Assembly (NCBI GenBank): GCA_023433445.1
Contig: JAEZCS010000246.1
Location: forward strand, 1 to 42,083
DNA: 42,083 nucleotides
Direction of reading: 5' to 3'
Origin: Pseudomonadota bacterium
GTDB lineage: Bacteria > Pseudomonadota > Alphaproteobacteria > Sphingomonadales > Sphingomonadaceae
Position 1 is the stretch's first letter, and every line of letters starts with the position of its first letter. The notes under the pieces were generated by a model, which was given only the letters and a program-made list of their open reading frames with translations, was not told the origin of the DNA and did no database searches. The translations under genes were made by a program, and so were the position numbers. Shown one piece after another: positions 26,433 through 35,518 of the stretch.

Positions 26433-28024
26433 GGACCATATGTTTCGAACAGGCTGACGGGACCGTCAACGACTCCGCAGGCCGTCGCATAGCGGTCCCA
26501 TGCCTTGATCAGTTCGCTCAGCAGTTCAGGTTCGTCATTCGCGCGATCCTGCGTTTCTCCCGGATCCCTCTCCACATCGTAAAGCTGCCACGTGCCCGAA
26601 CCTTCCGGCTCCCTGATCCACAGGGCCTTCCACGGACCTTTGCGGATCGCGCGGCGGCCGAACAACTCCCACCCGGTTTCGACCTCCTCATCGTGAACGG
26701 CATCGACCTCGCCGCTCAGATGTCGCGCGAGCGAAGCGCCGCGCATCGGTTCGACCTCGCGCCCGTTCCATTGCGCGGGATGCTCAACGCCCGCCCAATC
26801 GAGCAGCGTGGCGGGTATGTCCATGGCCGTCGCAAAGGCGTGGCTGATCGCGCCGCCACTTGCAATCCCAGGTCCGCAGGCGAAGAAGGGAACACGGATG
26901 CCTCCTTCGGTGGTGAAGGATTTGTGCAACCGGCAAGGCGCTGTAGCTGCCTGGGCCCAGCGCGGACCATACCAGCAGCAACTTGTCGGTGACCCAAGAT
27001 TGTCGATGCTGTTGTCGAAATGCTTGTCGATCTGCGCCGCGATGATGGGGCCGACGATCGGCATCGCCTCGACCATGGCGCCTTCTGCCCCATTGTCCGA
27101 CAGGAACAGGATGACCGTATTCTCAAGATCGCCGGACGCGCGCAGATGTTCGATCACGCGGCCGATATTATGGTCCATGCGCGAGACCATGGCGGCATAG
27201 ACCTCCATCGTCCTTGCCGACCAGGCGCGCTCATCGTCGGACAGCTCTTCCCAAGGCGTTCCGCCGACAAAGGGATGGACAGGCGCATCGGTCGGGCACA
27301 GTCCAGCCGCCCGCATGGCCGCCAGCCGCTCCTCGCGCAGCGCTTCCGGACCGGCATCATAGCGGCCCTTATATCGCTCAATCTCTTCGGGCGGGGCATG
27401 CAGCGGCCAGTGCGGCGCGGTGAATGGCAGATAGGCGAAGAATGGCTGATTGCGCGGACGATCCTCCAGGAACCCGATAAGACGGGTCGCGAAATAGTCA
27501 GACGAGTAATAGTCTTCTGGAAGGCTGGTGACGAGTGCGCCGTCTTCCCGATAGACGGCGTCCACCGTCGAAAAGCTGTTCACCCCCGCGCCTGCATAAT
27601 GGCTTCCGCCCGCGGGTATCATGGCGAAGGACCGGGTAAAACCACGCACATGCGGGCGGCTGGTGTCGGTGTCCCCCAGATGCCATTTGCCGGACAGGAT
27701 CGTGTGCCAGCCCGCCGCCTGTAGCGTCTCGCTGACCGCAACCACGCGGCCATTCAAATAGCCCTCATACCCCGGCGCGCCGGTGAAGGACGGATCGGCG
27801 ACTTCCAGCATGGTGCCGATCCCCGCAATATGCGGATCGGTGCCGGTCAGCAGCATGGCCCGCGTGGGCGAGCAGGCGGGCGCGGAATGAAAGCCCGTGC
27901 ATCGCACTCCGCGCATTGCCAGCGCGTCGAGGTGCGGCGTCGGGATCTCTCCGCCGAACGCGCCCAGATCGGAAAAACCGAGGTCATCGGCGAGGATGAG
28001 CAGAAAATTTGGTCGCTTGGCCAT
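26429..28024 (-). CDS. type I (formylglycine) arylsulfatase, AtsA-like
   Basis: A 531-residue sulfatase. Cys51 in PACSPTRAMLLTG lies in the C-x-P-T-R motif that is converted to formylglycine. Metal and active-site residues are recognisable: Asp13-Asp14 in LILADDLGF, Arg55, Lys113 and His115 in SGKWHLGD, His205 in TAPHWPL and Asp310-Asn311 in FLSDNGAEG. Much of this numbering equals that of the Pseudomonas aeruginosa arylsulfatase. There is no signal peptide, so it probably acts in the cytoplasm, on esters brought in by the TonB receptor and MFS transporter. ATG 28024 directly follows the TonB receptor stop. It should hydrolyse an aryl or related sulfate ester, providing sulfate and a hydroxyl compound. 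Confidence 0.93.
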   Translation of the reverse strand: MAKRPNFLLILADDLGFSDLGAFGGEIPTPHLDALAMRGVRCTGFHSAPACSPTRAMLLTGTDPHIAGIGTMLEVADPSFTGAPGYEGYLNGRVVAVSETLQAAGWHTILSGKWHLGDTDTSRPHVRGFTRSFAMIPAGGSHYAGAGVNSFSTVDAVYREDGALVTSLPEDYYSSDYFATRLIGFLEDRPRNQPFFAYLPFTAPHWPLHAPPEEIERYKGRYDAGPEALREERLAAMRAAGLCPTDAPVHPFVGGTPWEELSDDERAWSARTMEVYAAMVSRMDHNIGRVIEHLRASGDLENTVILFLSDNGAEGAMVEAMPIVGPIIAAQIDKHFDNSIDNLGSPTSCCWYGPRWAQAATAPCRLHKSFTTEGGIRVPFFACGPGIASGGAISHAFATAMDIPATLLDWAGVEHPAQWNGREVEPMRGASLARHLSGEVDAVHDEEVETGWELFGRRAIRKGPWKALWIREPEGSGTWQLYDVERDPGETQDRANDEPELLSELIKAWDRYATACGVVDGPVSLFETYGP

Positions 28025-30388
28025 TCAGAGCGAAACCTGCAGCGTCACACCATAGATGGCCGGATCTCCCAGCGTCGCCGTGGATGCGCCCGTGTTGAAA
28101 GCGGACGGATTGATGATGCTGATATAGGTCTTGTCGAACAGGTTGCGCGCGAACAGCGACAGATCGAATTTCTCGTCCGCAGTGCGATAGCCGATGCGCG
28201 CATTCACGATGCCATAGCCCGGCGCGAGCGAGTCCGCTGCCAGGTTATAGGTGGTGAAGAATTTGGACCGATGCGAATAGTCCGCGTTGAAATGAACCTG
28301 CCCCCCGCTGCTGAGCGGTATCGCGACATCGGTGCCAAGCGACCATGAGAATTTGGAAACACCAGGCAATCGGCGGCCCGACAGATCGCAGATTGTCTGA
28401 AGTCCCAGATATTCGACGGGGCAGGGCGCATTGCTGAAGTTGACATATTTGGCGTCGGTATAGGCCGCTGCAGCGAACACCGAAACGCCAGGGGCGATGC
28501 GCGCCCGGGCATCCGCCTCAAGCCCCTGTGATCGCACGCTGCCAACATTGGCGATATAAGCAGTCTGGGCAACGGCGGTGTCGATCTGCTGGCTTTGATA
28601 ATTGTCGATTGTCTGGCGATAGGCCGCGAGGTTCAGCGTCACGCGGCGGTCGAGAAACTGACTTTTCAGCCCTGCTTCATAAGCTTCCACCTTTTCCGGG
28701 TCGATGACGCGCGGCGCGGCGGTGGCATTGAGGTTGAGCCCGCCCGACTTGAACCCGCGCGAATAGGTCGCATACAGCATCACATCCTCCGTCGGGTGGA
28801 AGGAAATGGTCCCCCGGCCCGACAGGTTGTTCTCCGTCGTGTCCGCCAGATATTGCGGGATGTTGGCGGCAAAGATGTTGCGCGTCACTTGCGCGCCACC
28901 CGCTATCTCGGCGGGCGTGAGCGGCGGGCCGGACTGCACCTGCGCGAATGCGCCGTTCTTCTTCTCATGCGTGTAGCGAAGGCCGACGGTAAGATCGACG
29001 GGACCAGCATGCCAGGTGCCCTCGCCGAACGCTGCATAGCTTTTCGTCTTGGCGAAAGCTTCCCCTATCGCCGTCAGCCCGTTCAGTGCGGCATTTCCTG
29101 CTGCCGACGCCTGTGTGCTGCCCGCTGCAGGACCCAGGATCCACAAGGCGGCATCCGGTCCGTAGATGGTGAAGAACTCATCATCGATCCGCTGGTTGAA
29201 ATAATATAGGCCCGCAACATAGTCGAGCTTCCCGCCGCCGTTGGAGGCGACCCGCAGTTCCTGGCTGAACTGTTTTTGATCTTCGCGCACACCTGCATCG
29301 ACGAAAATATCCAGCCCGGTGACGTCGCCATCGGTCTTTGGCCTGAACTTGAGCTTGCGATATCCGGTGACCGACGTGACCGTAGCCGGCCCCAGATCAT
29401 AGTCGGCGATCAGCGTGCCGCCATAGGTTTTGATCTTAACGAAGATCGAGCGATTGAGATCAACCTCCCGCGCGTCGAGGTCGACCGGGAGCGGCGTATA
29501 GTTGAATCGTGCTGCACGGACGAAGAAGTTGTTGGGAAGCGTGCTGCCATCGACGCGGGTCGTGCGAAATGCGCTGTTCACGCCGACGACGCCATTCTGC
29601 GAAAAATCGCTATAATCGCCGATCAGCCGCGCCTTGAAACTGTCGTTTGGCTGGAAGAGCAGCTGGCCTCGCGCGCTGAACGTGTGCAGGTCGTGCATGC
29701 GTTGATCCAGGCGCACATTACGCTGCACCCCCTTGTCGCGATTGGTGTCGCTGATCGTGATCCGCGCCGCCAGCGTATCGGTGATTGGCATCGTTCCGGT
29801 CGCCCGCGCCTGCAGCATGCTGTAATTGCCATAGCTGATCTCACCGCGCATGGCCGGGCTGAAGCCTGGCTCCTCACTGACGATGTTGATCGCGCCTGCC
29901 GTCGTATTCTTGCCGAACAACGTGCCTTGCGGGCCGCGCAGCACTTCGACGCGGGCAAGATCATAAAGGTCGAAGGCGGACTGCGTGGGACGGCTGTAAT
30001 AGACCTGATCGACATAGACGCCCACGCCATATTCCAGCCCTAGGCTGGCAAAAGCCGGCGTGGCGCCAAGCCCGCGAATGTTGATGTTGGTATTGCGCGC
30101 GTTGGTCGCGGTGAGCTGAAGGCTGGGCGAGAGCTGCGCCACCTGCGCCAGCCCGACGGAGCCAGGCTGCTGAACCTGTTCGCCGGTAAGGGCCGTGACG
30201 GCGATCGGTACGTCCTGTACCCGCTCCTCGCGCCGTCGGGCGGTCACGACGATGTCGCCTTCGCCTATGCCAGTATTTACATTGGACCCGGGGGACTGCG
30301 CTGACTGAGCGTGCAGCGGAGCCGATAAGGACAGGGCTCCCATCAGCAGACCCGTTGTCCCGGCAGCGAGTAGCGTGGACCGTCTCAT
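28025..30388 (-). CDS. TonB-dependent outer-membrane receptor
   Basis: A 787-residue receptor. The signal peptide ends near LSAPLHAQS (about residue 29). A TonB-box-like GDIVVTARRREERVQDVPIA is followed by a plug domain (NINIRGLG; VEVLRGPQGTLFGKNTTAGA, then INIVSEEP), a 22-strand-type barrel and a C-terminal strand ending in LQVSL. The VTARRREE-VQDVPIAV signature is typical of sphingomonad receptors for hydrophobic or aromatic substrates rather than siderophores. The next gene starts directly after its stop. Its Shine-Dalgarno (TGGGGGAAG) lies within a perfect 9-bp inverted repeat, suggesting translational control or an operator. Confidence 0.93.
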   Translation of the reverse strand: MRRSTLLAAGTTGLLMGALSLSAPLHAQSAQSPGSNVNTGIGEGDIVVTARRREERVQDVPIAVTALTGEQVQQPGSVGLAQVAQLSPSLQLTATNARNTNINIRGLGATPAFASLGLEYGVGVYVDQVYYSRPTQSAFDLYDLARVEVLRGPQGTLFGKNTTAGAINIVSEEPGFSPAMRGEISYGNYSMLQARATGTMPITDTLAARITISDTNRDKGVQRNVRLDQRMHDLHTFSARGQLLFQPNDSFKARLIGDYSDFSQNGVVGVNSAFRTTRVDGSTLPNNFFVRAARFNYTPLPVDLDAREVDLNRSIFVKIKTYGGTLIADYDLGPATVTSVTGYRKLKFRPKTDGDVTGLDIFVDAGVREDQKQFSQELRVASNGGGKLDYVAGLYYFNQRIDDEFFTIYGPDAALWILGPAAGSTQASAAGNAALNGLTAIGEAFAKTKSYAAFGEGTWHAGPVDLTVGLRYTHEKKNGAFAQVQSGPPLTPAEIAGGAQVTRNIFAANIPQYLADTTENNLSGRGTISFHPTEDVMLYATYSRGFKSGGLNLNATAAPRVIDPEKVEAYEAGLKSQFLDRRVTLNLAAYRQTIDNYQSQQIDTAVAQTAYIANVGSVRSQGLEADARARIAPGVSVFAAAAYTDAKYVNFSNAPCPVEYLGLQTICDLSGRRLPGVSKFSWSLGTDVAIPLSSGGQVHFNADYSHRSKFFTTYNLAADSLAPGYGIVNARIGYRTADEKFDLSLFARNLFDKTYISIINPSAFNTGASTATLGDPAIYGVTLQVSL

Positions 30389-30394
30389 GACTGG

Positions 30395-30430
30395 CTTCCC
30401 CCATTTTACGAATTTGTTGTTTGGGGGAAG
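30395..30430 (-). promoter_or_regulatory. hairpin that would bury the TonB-receptor ribosome-binding site
   Basis: On the transcript CTTCCCCCA (30430-30422) is perfectly complementary to TGGGGGAAG (30403-30395), with an A-rich 18-nt loop. TGGGGGAAG is the Shine-Dalgarno, 6 nt before ATG 30388, so folding would block initiation. Thermometer-like or ligand/sRNA control is possible; as DNA the repeat could instead bind a repressor. Confidence 0.5.
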
Positions 30431-31446
30431 GGTAAGAGGCTGGCGGTTCGGGTCAAACAGAAACTATCAGGAAAAAGCGTCCTACCTCTGTAATCGCGAC
30501 ATTGCCAGTTGCATTGGCAAGATCCCGTCGCGATCAAAGGAATGATGTCGTTTCTTGTCGGTCGGGCAGTACCGCACAATCTGCAATCGAGAGGAAATGA
30601 CGTGGCTTGGTGCCGATTTCAGCAAGCTGAGTGCTGAGCGCTAAACGACAGCAGCTATGGCGTCGTCGTAGCCCGTTCCTCCCGGTCTGAGTTCGGCCTG
30701 AGGCGTCGCTTGCTACGCGGTCGCTTGCTCACGGCGGAATGGGCAGCTTTCCCGATTCGCCTACCGCTAATCGGTCATTCCGCAATCGGCCACTATCGGT
30801 CGATCAGGAGACATAGCTTGCGAACGTCCCTAGCAATGGGCCCACATAGTTCGTCTCAGCACATGCTGGATGACGTCTAAAGAGCCCCCCTCCTTAGCCC
30901 ACCGCATGACTGCGACCGAAATTGCTGCAGAGGATTTACCAAGGCGCGCGAAGAAATCTTCGACGTTTTCGTCAAGAACGATGTCAAGCCGCCGAACCGG
31001 TAACGTTTCATTTGTCGCTTCCGCAGGAAAATGCCAGTCGATCCGAAGACAGACGAGCATATCGCCTATGTACCGATCGAGGTCGTCGCTGAGTATCTAA
31101 TGCGTCTCCAAGATCCATGTGGTCAGCGAGCGGCAGCCTATCGATGCCATCATCTTCAACTCCGCCCAGCGGTTGGCCGCGCCACGGGAAAAGCGCCGAG
31201 ATCAGCCTCGAGGAACCCGAGCCTATCGGATTTCTTGTCCCGACCCGCCCGCTGGTGCCTTATACATTAGCAGTTGAAACTGATATGCCTCTTTCAACGA
31301 GTGTCGGATCCGTCCTCGCGCAGGGTCGGGCTGAAGCTGGGTGCTCCAGCGATGTACCGAACAGGCAAACTGTCGTGCTTAAAAAGCTTGGCATTGTAAT
31401 GGACCTCAGAGGTCTGCCGGCGTGATGGCTTAACGGCTCCACGTGT
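30431..31446. other. gene-poor region with a degraded RES-domain-like sequence
   Basis: No intact gene is convincing in this stretch. It holds a direct repeat GTCGCTTGCT (30705-30714 and 30720-30729) and open frames on both strands with poor codon bias. On the plus strand, PKTDEHIAYVPIEVVAEYLM (from 31031) and, in another frame, SERQPIDAIIFNSAQR (about 31124-31171) resemble consecutive motifs of RES-family NAD-cleaving toxin domains (Y-x-P-T-Q...EY; D-x-I-I/L-Y-x-S-A-Q-R). If so, this is a frameshifted relic. A 76-residue minus-strand frame (30830-31060) overlaps it and is probably a shadow. Confidence 0.3.
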
Positions 31447-31471
31447 GGAACCATTCGGCGGTACCCGCGTT
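31447..31471 (+). promoter_or_regulatory. EcfG-type general stress promoter upstream of PAS-GAF kinase
   Basis: GGAAC (31447-31451), 16 nt, CGTT (31468-31471): a perfect pattern match. It shares GGAACCATTCG with the element at 8633. The next plus-strand gene begins at 31708, giving a leader of about 230 nt with no convincing reading frame in it. Confidence 0.7.
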
Positions 31472-31707
31472 ACAGCGCGCGCGTAAAACTATGACAATGA
31501 TTGGGGAACGATCTTGGTAGCCAGGCTCCTAACGTGATTGCCGGACTTTGCCGGAGAGCCTTGGAGTGGCTTTTCCTGGTCCTCTGAACCGATTGCACTG
31601 CGCGAAGGTGCCCCCTCTCCGCCTCCATCAACATCGGCGCGCCGCTGTGCTTCGTGCTGGCCGCGAGAAAGCACAATTGATAAAGCGGAAGGGGAGCCGC
31701 TCAAGGG

Positions 31708-34412
31708 ATGACCGCATTAAACATGAATGACCCTGCATCGCCAACGAAGCCATCTCCCAGAGCAGACATAACAACGACGCGGCTTCCTGCCGAGGAACAG
31801 GCTCTCGAGGAGAGTCGAGCGACAGAGGTAGCGCTCCGCGAAATCTCGAGGCGATTAGATGCCATCCTCAACAATACGCGCATGGCCGTGTTCTTGATGG
31901 ATCACCAGCAACAGTGTGTATACGCCAATGCCGCAGCAGAGGTGCTCACCGGATACAGTTTCGCTGAGATGCGGGGAAGGCCTCTGCATGACGTGGTTCA
32001 CCATAAGAAGCCGGACGGATCGCACTACCCGCTTGAGGAGTGCCCCATCGATGGGGCCTTTCCAGCGCGCGCTCAAATGTGCGGAGAAGAGCTATTTGGG
32101 GCTCGCGATGGCAGCTTCTACCCCGTTGCGTTTACCGCCAGCCCGTTGCTCGATGACGAGGGTAAGCCCGTTGGGACTGTAATTGAGGCGCGGGACATCA
32201 GTCAGGAGAAGGTAGCCGAAGAAGAGCGGCGCTCCATGACCATGCGACTGGAAGAACAGAGCTCGACGCTTGAGACGCTGAACCGGACCGGACAAGCGGT
32301 CGCTGCCGAGCTCGACCTCGATCGGATCGTGCAAATGGTTACCGACGCGGGTGTGGAGTTAACAGGGGCGCGCTTTGGTGCGTTCTTTTACAACCTTATC
32401 GACGACGCCGGCGAGCGCTACACGCTTTACACCCTTTCCGGGGTCGAACGGGCGGCGTTTGAGCGCTTCCCGATGCCGAGAGCGACCGCAGTATTCCGCC
32501 CCACCTTCGAAGGTGAGGGCGTGGTTCGGTCCGACGATATCCTCCAAGACCCCCGTTACGGCAAATCCGAACCCCATTTCGGCATGCCCGAGGGGCACCT
32601 GCCCGTCAGAAGCTATCTCGCTGTTCCGGTAATCTCGCGAACAGGCGAAGTACTCGGTGGATTATTTTTTGGACATCCCAACCCAAGCCGGTTCAGTGCG
32701 CGCCATGAGCAGTTGATGACGGGAATTGCCTCGCAGGCCTCCGTGGCGATCGACAACGCTCGTCTCTATCTGGCGGCGCAACGCGAGATTGAAGAGCGGG
32801 GCAGTGCTGAGGAGCGGTTGCGGCACTGAACGAAAGCCTTGAGCGGCGCGTTGCAGATGCAGTTGCAGAGCGAGCTAAAGCCGAAGAAGCATTGCGCCAA
32901 GCGCAGAAAATGGAGGCGGTTGGTCAACTGACCGGCGGCATCGCCCATGATTTCAATAATCTTCTGACCGTCGTCACCGGCAACATAGATATGGCGGTCC
33001 GAGCAATTGATGCCAGCGGAAGTTCAGATGCGCGTACGCGTCGGGCGCTCGGCAACGCACTAAAAGGCGCGGAACGCGCAGCTGCTCTAACCCAGCGGCT
33101 TCTGGCGTTCTCCCGTCGGCAGCCGCTCGCCCCCAAACCGGTCGATGCAGATAGGTTGGTCGCTGGTATGTCCGATCTCGTCCACCGGGCGCTTGGCGAA
33201 TTGATCAAACTGGAGATCGTGACGAGCCCTGGTCTGTGGCGCATCGAGGCTGATCCGAACCAGCTGGAAAGCGCTATGCTGAACTTGGCGGTGAACGCTA
33301 GAGATGCGATGCCCGGCGGGGGGACTTTGACGATCGAAACTGCAAACACCCGCCTGGATGAAGCCTACTCAGCCGAGCACGCTGAGGTGGCGCCTGGTCA
33401 ATATGTTGTGATCGCCGTTACCGACACGGGTGTGGGTATGTCAAAGGAAACACAAGCGCGTGTTTTCGAGCCCTTCTTCACCACCAAAGAGGTTGGAAAG
33501 GGCACAGGCCTCGGCCTGTCCATGGTATATGGCTTCGTCAAGCAGTCCGGGGGCCATATCAAAGTTTACTCTGAAGAAGGCCATGGCACGACGGTGAAGA
33601 TCTACCTGCCCCGTTTGATGAGCGACCTGCACGCGGAGGAAGAACTCGGCGCGGACAATGTGGAAGTGAGCCGTGCTGAGGAGACCATCCTCGTTGTCGA
33701 AGACGACGACGACGTGCGCGCCTATACCGTTGAGTGTCTACGTGAGCTTGGTTATCGGGTGATCGAAGCCCATGATGGACCGGCTGCCCTGCGCATGCTT
33801 GAGCGCCAGGAGCAGCCAATCGATCTTCTGTTTACGGATGTTGTGATGCCTGGAATGACCGGGCGGGAACTCGCAGAAACGGCCCGTGAGAGCCAGCCTG
33901 ACTTCAAGGTCCTTTATACAAGTGGGTACACGCGGAATGCGATCGTCCATGGTGGGCGCTTGGACGAGGGTGTCGAAATGATCGGCAAGCCTTTCACTTA
34001 CGCGAGTTTGGCCCAAAAAGTTGCCGACGTACTTGATCGTGGCCAGACTGGCCGGGTGCTGCTCGCGGGCGATGATCCAAGTTTACGGATGTTCGCAGCC
34101 GAAGCGATTTCAGGACTGGGCTATTCGGTGGACGAGGCGGCGAACCGAACCGAAACCTTGGCACGCCTGCGGGTCGCGCGTGGACGTTATGACGTCTTGA
34201 TTATCGATCTTGGAGAAACTGGTGAACTGCTGGTCGCGGAGCTGCGCGCGATGCACGCCGATTTGCCCATCTTGGTCGCGAGCTCCGCGGGTGGCGAGGA
34301 GAAGCTGAGATCGAAATATGCCGACGATCCATGCATTGGCGTCATTGCCAAGCCTTACAGTCCAAGCAAGCTCACTAGTGGGTTGAAAGCGCTCGGGGTG
34401 TCCTGCAGATGA
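31708..34412 (+). pseudogene. PAS-GAF hybrid histidine kinase with two receivers, split by a one-base deletion
   Basis: The first frame (31708-32829, 373 aa) encodes PAS (about 48-170; AVFLMDHQQQCVYANAAAEV) and GAF (about 195-360) domains and ends in AEERLRH plus stop. One frame over, from 32823, the text continues as ALNESLERRVADAVAERAKA, the conserved linker of such kinases, then HisKA with the acceptor His in GGIAHDFNNLLTV, HATPase (FTTKEVGKGTGLGLSMVYGF), REC1 (LLFTDVVMPGMTG; Lys in GKPFT) and REC2 (VLIIDLGETGE). One G is missing at 32821-32823, where homologues read R-A-L-N. Without it the frames join into one protein of about 900 residues. Reinitiation at ATG 32892 could still make a free kinase. 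An EcfG-type promoter lies upstream. Confidence 0.82.
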
Positions 34413-34480
34413 ACCGACAGAGGATCGTGCTAATCGCTGTTGGATAGGCCTTTATTGAACGCGGAGCCGCGTCGCAGCCG

Positions 34481-35038
34481 TCATAGATGCGAAGCGACCT
34501 GAGCTAACGGTTCGAAAAGGACGGTTCGAACGGCGTCTGCAATCAAGATCGCGGCGGCTGCACCGAAAGCTATAAATGAAAAGAATTCCCCTGCCCGGCC
34601 CGCAAGTCGGCTGAAGGCAGCTTTTTCGTCTATCGTTTTAGCCGGCTGTCGCGGGACCATGCGACGTTCGAGAACATCATGACCTACACCACCCTCGCTT
34701 TTCTGGATGAGTGATGCGCCGTCGCTAGCCCTTAGCAACTTGAGATCGATGACATCTTGGCTTCTAACGCCGAAGTTGTGTCCACGCGACCATGTTACCC
34801 GCGCAACGATCACCTGCGTTGCTCGCCTAAGCTCAACGTGCTTCCCCCTTGCGGGCGGGCTTGGCTGCTGCAGAAGCATGCCTCGGGAAGAGACGTTTCG
34901 AACGACAACGCCATCCCATATATGATCGCCATCCACCGCGCTGCTGAGCTCGGATTCCAGAGCTGGCTTAACCAGGAAATCAGTTGCTCCGCGCGGAATG
35001 GCAGCGACGGCGATATGCACGTCTGCAAGCTGGGTCAT
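34481..35038 (-). CDS. PilZ-domain membrane protein with an N-terminal receiver remnant
   Basis: A 185-residue frame. Residues 1-35 (ADVHIAVAAIPRGATDFLVK and following) match the end of a FixJ-type receiver, including the conserved Lys-Pro. Residues about 40-110 are PilZ-like (GVVVRNVSSRGMLLQQPSPP; VARVTWSRGHNFGVR) but lack the usual RxxxR c-di-GMP motif, which the receiver piece seems to have replaced. A hydrophobic helix (FFSFIAFGAAAAILIADAV) ends the protein. Beyond the start codon the same frame continues after a TGA into more receiver sequence (PIFMDVG...NGVDVIEAVASAALA), so it is a fusion that later acquired a stop. Expression and function are doubtful. Confidence 0.5.
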   Translation of the reverse strand: MTQLADVHIAVAAIPRGATDFLVKPALESELSSAVDGDHIWDGVVVRNVSSRGMLLQQPSPPARGKHVELRRATQVIVARVTWSRGHNFGVRSQDVIDLKLLRASDGASLIQKSEGGVGHDVLERRMVPRQPAKTIDEKAAFSRLAGRAGEFFSFIAFGAAAAILIADAVRTVLFEPLAQVASHL

Positions 35039-35140
35039 CGCAATGTTGGGTCACGCAAGCGCGGCGCTGGCTACGGCCTCAATGACATCGACGCCATTCT
35101 CATCGCCATTCCCAACGTCCATAAAGATTGGCCCGGGGGG

Positions 35141-35518
35141 GAAGATTGGCCTGTTCTGCCGTCTCTCATCCCGGCCTCACTCGCGGAAGAGGAGGTAAAC
35201 TCCATGGCAAACAGCGTTCAGGTCCGGAATAGAACGTTGGAGGTGACCGGAGCTTTGATCTACGCTGGCGCGCGCTTCGCACAATTGCTGGAAGGACCTA
35301 GCCGCTCAGTTAACCAGATCATGGCTAGCGTCGAACAGGATCAACGCCACGAGCAGATAAATCACATTCCTGTGCGGAAAAGGCGAGTGAGGCGCTTCGC
35401 GACCTGGGGGATGGCGTATGCCGGCCCCTCGCTCCATGTTGACCGCCACCTGAAGCGGCACTTCCTGTATCTTCGGGACGAGGAGCAGGAAGACGGTGCG
35501 AAAAGCTTATCGAGCTGA
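35141..35518 (+). pseudogene. BLUF (blue-light FAD) domain fragment, N-terminus degraded
   Basis: The plus-strand frame contains most of a BLUF domain: SLAEEEVNSMANSVQVRNRT, LEVTGALIYAGARFAQLLEG, then MASVEQDQRHEQINHIPVRK and RRFATWGMAYAGPS. The flavin-contacting Asn (VRNRT) and Gln (FAQLLEG) are present. The first strand with the essential Tyr is not found in this frame; a neighbouring frame reads IGLFCRLSSR just upstream, and a run of seven G (35135-35141) sits before it. The only ATG (35203) would start after the first strand. The gene is therefore either frameshifted by an indel in or near the G run, or truncated. It opposes the PilZ gene head to head. Confidence 0.6.

Noticed and set aside
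30705..30729. Start of a CRISPR or tandem-repeat array (GTCGCTTGCT twice)
   Set aside because: Only two 10-bp copies 15 bp apart; no further units, no spacers and no cas genes.
30830..31060. 76-residue minus-strand frame (MLVCLRIDWHFPAEATNETL...) as a gene
   Set aside because: No Shine-Dalgarno, mixed codon usage, no recognisable family, and it overlaps the better-supported RES-like sequence on the other strand.
34460..34473. ACGCGG-AG-CCGCGT as terminator of the PAS-GAF kinase
   Set aside because: Loop too short unless the stem shrinks to 5 bp, no U-tract, and such GC palindromes are frequent by chance here.
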